Notes under the pieces: generated by a model
What the model was told of the DNA's origin: nothing
Database searches by the model: none
What the model saw: the letters and a program-made list of their open reading frames with translations, nothing else
Source of the DNA: Actinacidiphila rubida
GTDB lineage: Bacteria > Actinomycetota > Actinomycetes > Streptomycetales > Streptomycetaceae
Reading direction: 5' to 3'
Length of the DNA: 64,000 bases
NCBI RefSeq assembly: GCF_900110255.1
Contig: NZ_FODD01000038.1
Span: 1 to 64,000, forward strand
In this document: piece by piece, positions 32,201 to 37,359 of the stretch
How the letters are laid out: each line of letters begins with the position of its first letter
Position numbering within the stretch: the first letter of the stretch is position 1
Translations under genes and position numbers: made by a program

Positions 32201-34811
32201 CGTGCCCGTCGTCTCCGCGGGGGCCTCCCTGGAGGTGTGGCAGAGGTACGCGTGGGTCGAGCGGGTCAACCCGTACCGCGACGAGGACGCGGCGTTCCGG
32301 ACCAACTGCGTGCTGGCGGCGATCGCCGTGGACATGTCGCTGGCCGATCCGGACGCCGCGGTGTTCCAGGCGCCTCCGTCGGGGCTGGGCAGCGACGGAC
32401 TGGGGCAGGGGGACGACGACGGGCTGACGATCCATCTGGGCCGCTACCGGGACCTCGAGCCGTATCCGGTGCACGGACCCGCCGAGGTGGTCGAGGCGAT
32501 GTCCCGGGCGGAACCGGGCCGGCGCGGCATGGTGGTCGTCGAGGACGGCGGCGGCGGCATCGCCCACGTCGTCAACGTGGCACGCGACGTCGACGGGGTG
32601 GTGTTCCTCGACGGCCAGGCCGGCACCCTCGTGCCGCCGCCGGCCGGCGCGGTGTCCTTCCTGCCGACCACGCACGGCATCCCCGGCTTCCCGCCGCACC
32701 CCCGGACGGAGACCGCGGCGGACGATCCGGTGGCGTACCGGCTGGGCAGCGGCCGGCCGGACCGGGCGCGGCCCCCCAGGACCGCGGACCGGCCGACGGC
32801 GCAGGGGCAGCACACCCAGCACACCCAGCACACGGCGGGGTCACTCTCCCGTGCGGTGACGCGGGGCGCCGGGGGGCGCGGAGCCGCCGGGCTGCTGTGG
32901 AACGCGGGCGCCGTGGAGCGGGAGCGGGAGCTCAGTGCCCGGTACGGCGTGCGGATCGGGCCCGCGGGCCGTTCCGCGTCGGGTCACTTCAGCCACTCGG
33001 TGCTGGACCGCATCGACGAGGTGCTGGGCGGGCTGCCGTCCTCGCACGTGCGGGGCAACCGCGACCTGTGGGCGATCCGGCGGGCCGGCGGCAGCGGGAC
33101 CAGCGCCAGCGCGTACCACTCGACGACCAGAAGCATCGACATGGTCCGGCCGTGGGGCATCCCCACGTGGCTGCACAGCGAGCTGAACCGCGGTTCGCGC
33201 TGGCAGCGCTTCCTGATGGACCGGGGGGCGCTGTCCGACTACGACGGCGTCAGCCTGGTGCGGGACGTGGCGCTGGGCATCGGCGGCCGCAGGCGGCACG
33301 TGATGGGTGGGGTGTCGGACGTCCTGGCCCACGGCAACCTGCTGAAGTGGACGATCCGCCACGAGGTCGGCCATTCCCTGGAGGCCCACCGCGGGTTCAC
33401 CGAGACGGTCATGAGCCGGGAGGCCTTCGGCGGGTGGCGCGTCCACCGGCCCTTGGACGGGCGGGTCGAGGAGGTGGCCGACGCCGTCCTGCGCAGGGCG
33501 GGCATCGAGGACCTGGCCCGGCTCCCGGACCGCCGGGGCCGGACGCTGGCAGGTGTCCTGGCGGAGACGCTGGTGCCCTCCGCCCTCCGCGCCGGCACCA
33601 GGCAACTGGCCGACCTCGCCCGGACCTTCCCGGCCGCGGACGAGCGGCTGACGGGTGCGCTCGGGCGCATCGTCACGTTCGCCCGGCTCGCGCTCGCACA
33701 GCCGTGGATGCTGGACGACGGGGGCGCGGCGACCCTGGCCGTCGGCGAGCGCGTCTACCACGTCGACCAGGAGGGCACGTGGGTCAGCTATCTCCGCGCC
33801 CAGCGCGAGCTGCACGCCGTGTCCAACTACCACTTCTCCACCCCCGGCGAGGGGTTCGCCGAGACCTACGCGGCCTACTTCGACCCGGCACCGGGCCCTC
33901 GCGCCCGGCTGCACCCGGGCGTCGGGGAGTGGTTCGAGCACGAACTCCCGGACCTGCTCGCCTTCGAGCAGCACGTCCCCGCCGACTCCTCCGACGCCCT
34001 GTCCGGCGACGAGGCGTGGGGCGAAGCCGCGACGCCGGGCGAGGCCCCGCCGGTCACCGGCGACACCGCCGCCGCCCTCGACGCGGATCCCGCGGAGCTG
34101 TTCGACGGCCCGGACGGGCCCGTCCGCGTCCGGGCGTGGCACGAGATGCGGGACGCGCGGGAGCACCTGGACGCGCTGGCCGCCGGGTCCGGGAGCCATG
34201 CCGGCCCCTCGTCGGCCGCGGACGGCGACGCGCGCCTGCGCCGCGCCGAGGGCCGGCTGAGGGAAGCGGTCGACAGGCTCGACGCGCTCGGCGTCCACGA
34301 CATCGCGGCGACCGAGTACCGGCTCAGCGAACTCGGCATCCAGCACCTCCCCGCGGAGCGGCCGTTCGGTGGGCTCGCGAGCCGGCCCCTGGGCTCCGGG
34401 TACGCAGCCGGCTCGTCGTCGTCCGCCCGGGCCCTGCCGGGTGGGCGGCCGCTGGGGTACCGGGAGCGTGTCGCGCTGGCCAAGCGCGTGTGGCGGCGGC
34501 CGGTGGCGGAGGAGGTGCCGGACCTGGAGCGGACGCTGCTGGAGGCCGGTCCCGCCTCCCGGTCGCTCGTCATGGGTGTGACGCCCGGTCAGCACCTGTG
34601 GGCGGTGAACGTCGGCGGCACGATCCTCTGGTTCGAGGCGACGGGGCGGACGACCGAGGCGCCCGGGTCCGCGGAGGGCGAGGTGGTGTCGATCGACCTC
34701 GACGGGACCGCGACGCTCATCCACGTGCCTCCGCGGCTCCTCCAGGCGGGCGGCGGCGGGGCGCGGTTCTGCGAGATCAGCCTCGGCGCGGACCCGAAGC
34801 ACCTCGCATGA
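20241..34811 (+). CDS. Giant WXG100-headed multidomain type VII effector/toxin (4,856 residues)
   Basis: ATG 20241 follows AAGGACG at 20228-20234. Layout by residue: 1-95 WXG100-like hairpin with WTG at 41-43; 100-175 hydrophobic segments; 307-727 Pro/Ala/Gly linker; 730-1285 charged helical region; 1467-2137 helical repeats; about 2197-2390 M91/NleD-like zincin with HELIH at 2318; about 2405-2775 second zincin with HEVGH at 2566 and WFAEAYAAY; about 2950-3130 TIKI/ChaN-like domain; about 3235-3395 Tox-PL-like papain fold with Cys3261, His3346, Asp3361; about 3410-3940 unassigned domain with GTETEF; about 4000-4155 second papain fold with Cys4023, His4109, Asp4124; about 4210-4575 third zincin with HEVGH at 4374; then a C-terminal module. 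The cytosolic EccC next to it is the likely export motor. No immunity gene is obvious. The whole-gene call is firm; domain names are by motif only. Confidence 0.88.
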   Translation: MAQYDTSQIRALGNAWLNDSHNLRGYLQTMHESVWSMSGAWTGKAGTAAQVVWNGSQTGDHNIWNEIFQAAWVAEQIGNSILQYADELDKTVKEINKSHLIEALASIFGLILNGATLGLAGVIEELATKVGTLAAALAADSARFAGIAAALGNAAAFATSAGIWGFLTLKNDIFSQILASEIAKGPIKIDWAGEAMNLGLGLEAGLGEHFGPHLTRGDKQESVPKVSPGALGENVPNAVPHVSPTPTLSDKGSVTSWRSSTDTLVPPTGAKLTETGPATYGSEKFDAGHFVPDAAVKADASPGAKGDVGVPGPGAPRPDSGAPGGTAPLPGGARPDSEGGRPAPGSAPGTGPGSARPSNPASPAPGPGGPESGARPPAEGGHGDLPANAGRGDTAPAPVSGAGSGAGKPQVHLEPAPRSAQAGAHPAAAGAGTTVPSRPGGTGGTSGRGAAAHDSPTHGEVPPSPTGRPHADDAPILPSSSSASHTGSGSGSGSHTVTSHDDAPGPMRAAHSDAGAGDVRAADAGTNAGAGSGGARGAGDSPHGAGPVREAVRGADTAAPASAGRPAGLEPAGGARPGRGVPHDGGAAEAPAGGGNGRHEEPAPTSASSATERPAPDGHGSADATRFEASAAPGAHGGAGRGKDALATSASEAPAAGGHDAGATRTGPDAGEAGTVHDAGATGTGHGHGDVSATHAGAGAEPVRHDTAHAGEAAPDHGPEPVPAGHGSEQKAAQWGEFKREQVRNNTLLLHAETHLESLHTEVRAAWVRGADKFATLHRGKDGQESRPGAESMDEHWKRMNQEARWERAVKDAEYQWRADFTRQFRAELETNGRISTESYDRILRDADENAYRHLQRADQLITFADKFTEALKTYKANAFGNGDDLPAFDRPPADYAYDKELGTYVRDDAKVYGYPHEPEPARHPAGAAADGHTPNGHADAPVDFFRDKSHDFNALEHYYIDKREHLNDILDESLHDTRGADEIPPDMLGRVNRLLGESSTAFHIDRLLRDSSRDLDWIASREHDVRTATDDVTEDWWRNVGWETSRPHQVVDHVRADLARELRALHDEVFIHRAGHDAVFGNGDGQGPRRQWNLRTKHLVEQFPERIAKAEFVHAQMEAEKAHAQSQLWDHTADHALDHLGEDGEQRLIGGYLKQVRNAAELHSSRQQERGLKPGASSAGWNDVRDQLRAALPDRITHERDVQEVVSRSAHTFHTLVDRPSDITEATLHEDTISRLGNDFRTEHVTRFDDLYAPEGHSSEAWLAHESHHEDGFQGRLGDLRRDEAATSPAPAGGPAAEDAHTSPAAAHETGTPADPASSHQAPAAPQRPDGPAGAARPQHGSGNIAASADDAAAHPTPPREHSSVQTQLEHGGPTSTHQRPGRSPARPTGGTTTDHTPQEHEPAGAEATVERDAAGSPGTMTHSTDLTAHVQETGTAGRTGATDHAPVPERDALTVSEPAASGPSDLYGEVHRGLPQDGFTFSRTQVHRTYEDLLEQRPAVAAMPIEAKAAHVADALTASAAQVVEAATGPLQQLTGRYFYGPEIHRVHQQLLGQRGDAFLLLPPEKRAEHVVAEVVDSAKLLSDVRERLHQSEVGPGHVSYVRDQLVRTHGEAFALWRPEVRADAAAEAVRQQTTLTRGVNAWLRERPYVRLWGADYRQVDRAYQDLVAEHGRPFTALGTGRQAAAVGVRIIQAQPSLMEAEGTRALVAGVDVPRMIAEAGAEDVRSPAAAEAGTEQDVRPGLDQVRRRLESARTEFRFTDAQIGHAYEELLVRRPAAAGLPADAKAAQVAESLVLSARRLVRAASGPLLRHSGLYPDEREVYQVHQELLQRRGDRFLRLSPEERAEHVVAEMVDRQELSRAVKDLLRQPSLPAAHVAYAHEQIVRAYGPGVTRLSVGERAEFVAQIVRQQRELTRGVDEWLRQRPGVRLWGADHREVDQAYQDLVAEHGRAFAALDTGRQVAAVGARILRNAPLASLPETTGARGAGVDAHAAPGVEVGAPADADAALSAGAGADVRRTIADAGAQDVRSPAAAEAAAQGLRPRSGPVRPWQLSPEERNGNAVAELVDRRQLLHGVREHLGDDRVTAAHVSYAYALILHIHGPEFTRLDIGHRAEFVAQVVRAHLTFTGDAHPAAEAQVREDPPAAVTAFEQDRPRPATDGLDQREAAESAKQKAVTVPPEPARRPVDTPSGFAGITVRWDREADPHFLSTVQEQLRLLASKPAGKALLDQIAAAAATSKLAAWQDVKVKIERIGGGTAIGQDAGFHAHAGNVTKAINSEWATRTGKGTLSLVRYNPNAWETPDGLRPPFIGLVHELIHVHRNLRGTSHPSAAVDEAQVVGFGEYADLEFTENKIREEHGLPPRRTYAGTVGPDLDDAHLPRTTGRTGPRRAGRGTTRGTGGYGTAGLLRNAGAGERELELSEKHGVRIGPSKRLSGGGHFSHSELDRIDAALGGLPAEHLRGNPDLQYIEPAAGSGDGASAYDRETRGIGMVRPAAVPSWLYTGLDRGSRAQRFVMDRLALSGYDGVPVADVLGFAGGRRNVMGGVSNVLANGNLLEWTVRHEVGHSVAEHRAWFWALRQQTAFGGWRVHTPVDGRVDEVADDVLRMADLEDKADVPDDEGRTLADVLARELVPSRLRDEPERLAGLARSFPGADEALRAGLERVVTFARVALAQPWTLDDGGAATQTIGLRVYHIDQEGSWVSYLRRERERHAVSNYQFSTPDEWFAEAYAAYFDPLPGPRERLHPVVREWFEEGLPQLLADERAPGTAGAVPMTPLSPAPPSAAPASAGAAAEPLAWAAMNIGGRLYTSPEGVSIRVRGPRRSGKDGRTPNQLADAAWQKLPEGTRQGLRKERLDLSVDPLTLAETDPALHQGLSNAGRSLEGGSIGSTAARNAVLEALGKRDPATRGAYWKGQDERDTVLGMVAREEQRVFRGRLPTRHTREQEAARAIDGASPVEALRRLLGGHEGVVIGEEHEGTAVQGLLAGHLADLKAAGVRTVYLGGVRGDSYQRHLDAYLASGTMPPELQSLTRHFDGAAASPHSAASAHSAGQGMRDLLRAARQHGVRIVGVDGRPARATGDATDAGAGFRRGAALNTYAAGLVRRDQRAAADGGGYLVVVGAGHTGAFPGPERQIELHGQKFRPGTEFPGIDDLLDVPRVVVDRDGALHPGPRSGRSGTDTDQARPDTAAVAGARPGAHADVDGTGLMAQVLDAHGDPRHDLLDAAAAAVEREERYGWVSRVNPYRDQGGEFRTNCVLAAIAVDTSLAEHAVFQAPGSDLGEPGRGLDGDGSGLRNYLGRYRDLEPYPVDGPATVVEAMTRAEPGQRGMVVVEGPGGRIAHVVNVVRDDHGVVFLDGQAGTLAPAPGTAVSFLPTTHGVPGFPLDQEARAAAPAIRPVPLGAVGTETEFQFPLALDEYGRERHAVLDDKDTLAYWTRLTRAQIDALDDAQKVGIPQIKVDTTTVFRGVGGAAALSDAQIRRLTGRPSTGRSDIKIPELVLPPMRALGGEDARFAPRTGLDLHASVQNGLARAHTASGPVPLSEALGDGWTVTDMGESVLVGRAPTGRQHPAYTQFTVGVPVAGLSTMLQLVEERLPSEFSDFAPVLAQGRLFADAVTRSYARRVLGSVRTEHFPFLGGIAGLEDLHGYAWLLFNHVASGPVAEHYLGTVPKIVVPALSRVSFGDIRKQLPPDVRAFLRDRAARTEKRFSEHLDTLLGTYAVSRAAERVTAEGLLTRRFASGTDVTLGDYLLSGLTGRTRDGRKVGQADVFRIHDFGLDTTLSSPLVLLELRNFGKGLTSQGEMRAHLDELTRWSAYTWTLESRTWPGAPAEIADRVLADPLVTSLTRVLGAATALGRHGVATFRLTDIGYVAREAAAAAGLVGTAAPGIETILAGWEQDLADRLHWQPSPGTAPVPAGLRPLYQALLDAVHEARGTLQSGLPPQAGTSRRLGASRVGAASPVGDALDTPPAVRDADIPGAFGVPVVSAGASLEVWQRYAWVERVNPYRDEDAAFRTNCVLAAIAVDMSLADPDAAVFQAPPSGLGSDGLGQGDDDGLTIHLGRYRDLEPYPVHGPAEVVEAMSRAEPGRRGMVVVEDGGGGIAHVVNVARDVDGVVFLDGQAGTLVPPPAGAVSFLPTTHGIPGFPPHPRTETAADDPVAYRLGSGRPDRARPPRTADRPTAQGQHTQHTQHTAGSLSRAVTRGAGGRGAAGLLWNAGAVERERELSARYGVRIGPAGRSASGHFSHSVLDRIDEVLGGLPSSHVRGNRDLWAIRRAGGSGTSASAYHSTTRSIDMVRPWGIPTWLHSELNRGSRWQRFLMDRGALSDYDGVSLVRDVALGIGGRRRHVMGGVSDVLAHGNLLKWTIRHEVGHSLEAHRGFTETVMSREAFGGWRVHRPLDGRVEEVADAVLRRAGIEDLARLPDRRGRTLAGVLAETLVPSALRAGTRQLADLARTFPAADERLTGALGRIVTFARLALAQPWMLDDGGAATLAVGERVYHVDQEGTWVSYLRAQRELHAVSNYHFSTPGEGFAETYAAYFDPAPGPRARLHPGVGEWFEHELPDLLAFEQHVPADSSDALSGDEAWGEAATPGEAPPVTGDTAAALDADPAELFDGPDGPVRVRAWHEMRDAREHLDALAAGSGSHAGPSSAADGDARLRRAEGRLREAVDRLDALGVHDIAATEYRLSELGIQHLPAERPFGGLASRPLGSGYAAGSSSSARALPGGRPLGYRERVALAKRVWRRPVAEEVPDLERTLLEAGPASRSLVMGVTPGQHLWAVNVGGTILWFEATGRTTEAPGSAEGEVVSIDLDGTATLIHVPPRLLQAGGGGARFCEISLGADPKHLA
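24640..26650 (+). repeat. Tandem helical repeats inside the giant effector
   Basis: Two full units of about 270 residues (24640-25410, 25440-26310) and a partial third (26395-26650). Each unit itself contains shorter helical repeats of the type HxxYxELLxxRG, LxPExRAEHVVAEMVD and GADxRxVDxAYQDLVAEHG. Units are separated by a near-identical AEDVRSPAAAEA-type linker. Such arrays are usually flexible spacers or binding platforms. Confidence 0.75.
27420..28560 (+). repeat. Zincin cassette, copy 1 (duplicated at 32850-33970)
   Basis: This block and 32850-33970 encode the same domain. Both share RHEVGHS, AFGGWRVH, DGRVxEVADxVL, LAQPWxLDDGGAAT, VYHxDQEGxWVSYLR and FAExYAAYFDP in the same order. HEVGH plus the downstream Glu in FAExYAAY fits a gluzincin active site. 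Confidence 0.85.
29930..30420 (+). repeat. Papain-fold (Tox-PL-like) cassette, copy 1 (duplicated at 32230-32700)
   Basis: Both copies contain RVNPYRD, FRTNCVLAAIAVD, LGRYRDLEPYPV, EPGxRGMVVVE, AHVVNV and VFLDGQAGTL in order, with Cys, His and Asp in the places expected for a papain-like triad. Copy 2 is at 32230-32700. The copies are separated by the unassigned E-x-E domain, so the second papain and zincin copies arose by a block duplication with reshuffling. Confidence 0.85.
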
Positions 34812-34816
34812 CGCAC

Positions 34817-34848
34817 GCGGTCCCCCGGGCGGCTGCCCGGGGGACCGC
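34817..34848. terminator. Bidirectional terminator after the giant gene
   Basis: Perfect 14-bp arms (34817-34830, 34835-34848) with loop GGCT, 5 bp after the giant gene and 10 bp before the stop of the minus-strand YbaB-like gene. Confidence 0.9.
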
Positions 34849-34858
34849 TGGCCGCGGG

Positions 34859-35197
34859 TCAGCGGCTCGGGCCGCTCCCCAGCTCGGCGTTGATCGATTC
34901 CAGCAGCGGGCGGAGCCGTTCCTCGCGTCGGGCGGTGAGGGCCTGCTGGGCGTCGTGGACGGCCGCGACGATCATGACGGCCAGGTCCCGGACGTTGCCC
35001 GGATCGGCCGCGAACCGTGCGATCGTCAGGCCGTCGAGCACGCCCCGGTGGTCGACCGTCGCCTTCACCGCGCCGCCGCCGGCCGTGCCCTGCACGGTCA
35101 GTGCGCCGAGTTCCTCCTGGGCGCGGGTGAAGTCCTGCTCGAAGCGGCGGGTGCTGTGCAGCAGCCGCTGAACGGTCGCGTCGTCGTCGAGATCCAT
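34859..35197 (-). CDS. YbaB/EbfC-family protein
   Basis: 112 residues from ATG 35197, preceded by AGGAGG on the minus strand. Helix-strand-helix order is that of YbaB/EbfC nucleoid-associated proteins: an acidic N-terminal helix, a beta pair around GGGAVKATVDHRGVLDGLTI and a long C-terminal helix (QQALTARREERLRPLLESI). In actinobacteria, divergent YbaB-like proteins are often encoded next to WXG100 or ESX genes, so a role as a DNA-binding regulator or as a small secreted helical protein are both possible. It is 23 bp downstream of the lectin gene, in one operon. Confidence 0.8.
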   Translation of the reverse strand: MDLDDDATVQRLLHSTRRFEQDFTRAQEELGALTVQGTAGGGAVKATVDHRGVLDGLTIARFAADPGNVRDLAVMIVAAVHDAQQALTARREERLRPLLESINAELGSGPSR

Positions 35198-35220
35198 GTG
35201 CCCCTCCTGTTCCGCGGGCC

Positions 35221-36135
35221 TCAGCCCTTGCTCCACTTCTGGTTGGGAGTGCCGGCGCAGCTCCACAGCTGGAGCCTCGTGCCGTTTCCGGTGCCGCTGT
35301 CGGTGGCGTCGACGCACTTGCCGATGGCGGTGTTGACCAGGTCGTAGGAGGTGTTGAGCTTGAACTTCTGGGCCCAGCCGCCGTTGCAGACGGCGAGCTG
35401 GATGGCGGCGCCGTTGTCCTTGGAGGCCCAGGCGATGTCCATGCACAGGCCGTAGATCCGCGCGGTGCCGTCGGACCGGAAGTCGACCTTCTGCCACGAT
35501 CCGCCGACGCAGTCGTAGATCGCCAGGGGCGTGCCGTCGGTGGCCCTGCTGTTCTGGTGCCCGGTGGCCGAGACGCAGCGGCCGCTGGCGTGACCGACGA
35601 CGGCGACGCCCGGGTAGACGGCGGCCTGGGGCGCCTGTGCGGCCTTCTTCGGCTGGGTGCCGGCGGAACCGGCGGCCGCGGGCTTGGACCCGGAGGCGGT
35701 CCCGGTCCCGGCGGCGGGGGCCGCCTGCGGTACGCCGCCGGGCACCGCGCTGCCGCCGCCGGTCGCGTCGGTGCCGCCGCCGGTCGTCCGGGCCCCGCCG
35801 CCGGGCTTCACCGCGCCGGCGCTGCGGCCGGGCGCGGGCGGCCCGCCCGTCGCGGTCGTGTGCTGCCCGGCGCCGGACGGCGCCGGTGACGTGGAGGCCA
35901 CCGCGGCCGCGGTCTTCTTCGTGCCGCCGGAGCCGGACGAGAGGTGCGCGACGGCGAACACGGCGAGGACCACGACCGCGGTGGCCGCGGCCGCGCCGGC
36001 GATCCAGGTCCACGGCCGCGGTCCCGGGCCTCCGCCGGGACGGCCCTGCGTGGTGCGGCGGAGAAACGCGTCGGCGAAGCGCGACGACGCCCCGTCCAGC
36101 AACGCGGGATCCTGCGGCTTCTGTTGGGGCGGCAC
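35221..36135 (-). CDS. Membrane-anchored ricin B-type lectin protein
   Basis: 304 residues. GTG 36135 is chosen because AGGAG lies five bases upstream; the frame is open further, to 36255, but that would run into the palindromic operator. A short cytoplasmic N terminus is followed by one transmembrane helix (residues about 42-64), an Ala/Pro/Thr/Gly-rich outer linker to about 175, and a C-terminal ricin-type beta-trefoil with three QxW-like repeats (GSWQKV, GWAQKF, NQKWSKG) and paired cysteines. It should sit on the outer face of the membrane and bind carbohydrate. Its position beside the secretion island and the shared operator suggest co-regulation with it. Confidence 0.85.
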   Translation of the reverse strand: MPPQQKPQDPALLDGASSRFADAFLRRTTQGRPGGGPGPRPWTWIAGAAAATAVVVLAVFAVAHLSSGSGGTKKTAAAVASTSPAPSGAGQHTTATGGPPAPGRSAGAVKPGGGARTTGGGTDATGGGSAVPGGVPQAAPAAGTGTASGSKPAAAGSAGTQPKKAAQAPQAAVYPGVAVVGHASGRCVSATGHQNSRATDGTPLAIYDCVGGSWQKVDFRSDGTARIYGLCMDIAWASKDNGAAIQLAVCNGGWAQKFKLNTSYDLVNTAIGKCVDATDSGTGNGTRLQLWSCAGTPNQKWSKG

Positions 36136-36251
36136 TTCGTCTCCTGAGAGCTCGGAAACCAGGGGGTCTGGGGTGCCGGGGACGGAAGGGACGCACAAGG
36201 GCCCGACGACGCGCGCGGCCACGGGCCGCGGCTCGGCCGCCCGGACCCGGC

Positions 36252-36311
36252 ACACATGTGTCTCCCCGGCAAACGTGGTCGAGTCTACACGCGGACCCCG
36301 TCACACGTGTG
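36252..36311. promoter_or_regulatory. Two recurrent palindromes upstream of the lectin gene
   Basis: ACACATGTGT (36252-36261) and CACACGTGTG (36302-36311) are perfect 10-bp palindromes, 50 bp apart from start to start, i.e. near five helical turns. They lie 117-176 bp upstream of the lectin start and match the core of the elements at 9138, 38821 and 38943. Confidence 0.6.
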
Positions 36312-36380
36312 TCGGATCCACCCGCGGTCCGCCCTGCCGGACGGCACATGGACCGCCTGCCGCCGCACACACCCCCGCGC

Positions 36381-37280
36381 TCAGGGCATGCCGACGGGCC
36401 CGTAGCACTCCTCCGCCGGATACAGCGTCAGCAGCCGTACGGTCTCCACGTACAGCCAGCTGAGCGTCAGGGTCAGTCCGAAGACGGCCGGCCAGCAGCG
36501 GTCACGGGACGCGCCGAACCTGATCGCGTCCTCGACCTGGCGGAGGTGGAGCGCCAGGAACGACGCGGCCAGGGCGGCGCCGGCCAGCCCCGTCGCGAAT
36601 CCGAGGCCCAACGGCCGCAGCCCCAGGGCGTCCTGGCCCACCACGGAGACCAGGAGCCGGTCCGCCACGGCGAGGAGTCCGAGGCCGAGCAACCCGGCGC
36701 CGGCGAATCCGCGGGTCCTGCGGTGGGCCCGCATCCAGTGCAGCCGGTAGGCCAGCAGGACGCCGGCCGTGGTGGTCATCGTCCCGAGCACGGGCTGGAC
36801 CAGGACGGCGGGTCCCGGGAGCGTGGCCGACAGGACGCCGAGGAACAGGCCCTGCAGCACGGCGAACGCGAGGGTGCGGAGGGCCGAGGGCCGGTTCTCG
36901 CGGCGCTGGCTCACCACCAGCGCCGCGGCGGCCGTTCCGAGGACCGCGGCGACGCCGTAGGACTCCGCGGCGCCGAGGGGGACGACGGGCAGCAGAGTCC
37001 ACGCCGCCAGGGCCCCGAGGGCCGTCGCCGCGAGGGCCCCGGTCAGGCGGGGCAGCACGTCGTCCAGCGTCATCAGGTCGCCCGCGACGAGCACCGGGAG
37101 AAGGAGCCCGGCGGAGTGCTCCCGTGCCCGGTGCGGGCCCGCGTCGGTGCGGCTCCGGGTCAGGGGCACGCCGTCCAGGGGGTCCCCGGCCGCCGTCTTC
37201 CGCCCGCCCTGCCGGCCGAACTGCGGCCGGCACAGTACGGGGTTGCTGCTGTGCAGCGTCTGCTGCTCGACCGGTGTCAC
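36381..37280 (-). CDS. Bax1-I (Bax inhibitor-1-like) family membrane protein
   Basis: 299 residues from GTG 37280, with AGGAG upstream. The N terminus HSSNPVLCRPQFGRQGG is the hallmark lead of bacterial Bax1-I/YbhL-like proteins. About seven hydrophobic segments follow from residue 78, including ALRTLAFAVLQGLFLGVLSA and VLVQPVLGTMTTTAGVLLAYR. Family members are often linked to membrane calcium or pH-dependent leak, but the role in actinobacteria is unclear. It lies downstream of the flavoprotein gene on the same strand, with a hairpin between them. Confidence 0.82.
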   Translation of the reverse strand: MTPVEQQTLHSSNPVLCRPQFGRQGGRKTAAGDPLDGVPLTRSRTDAGPHRAREHSAGLLLPVLVAGDLMTLDDVLPRLTGALAATALGALAAWTLLPVVPLGAAESYGVAAVLGTAAAALVVSQRRENRPSALRTLAFAVLQGLFLGVLSATLPGPAVLVQPVLGTMTTTAGVLLAYRLHWMRAHRRTRGFAGAGLLGLGLLAVADRLLVSVVGQDALGLRPLGLGFATGLAGAALAASFLALHLRQVEDAIRFGASRDRCWPAVFGLTLTLSWLYVETVRLLTLYPAEECYGPVGMP

Positions 37281-37319
37281 GCCCGATCTCCTCTTCTCCG
37301 TGTCTCAGGGGCCGGGCCC

Positions 37320-37350
37320 GGACCGGCCGGCGGCGGGCGCCGGCCGGTCC
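37320..37350 (-). terminator. Terminator after the BBE flavoprotein gene
   Basis: Perfect 12-bp arms (37320-37331, 37339-37350), 9 bp after the flavoprotein stop on the minus strand. Confidence 0.8.
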
Positions 37351-37359
37351 CGGCGTGGG

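Noticed and set aside
32805..32835. Three QHT units in the giant protein
   Set aside because: A 9-bp coding repeat in a linker; too short to build a claim on.
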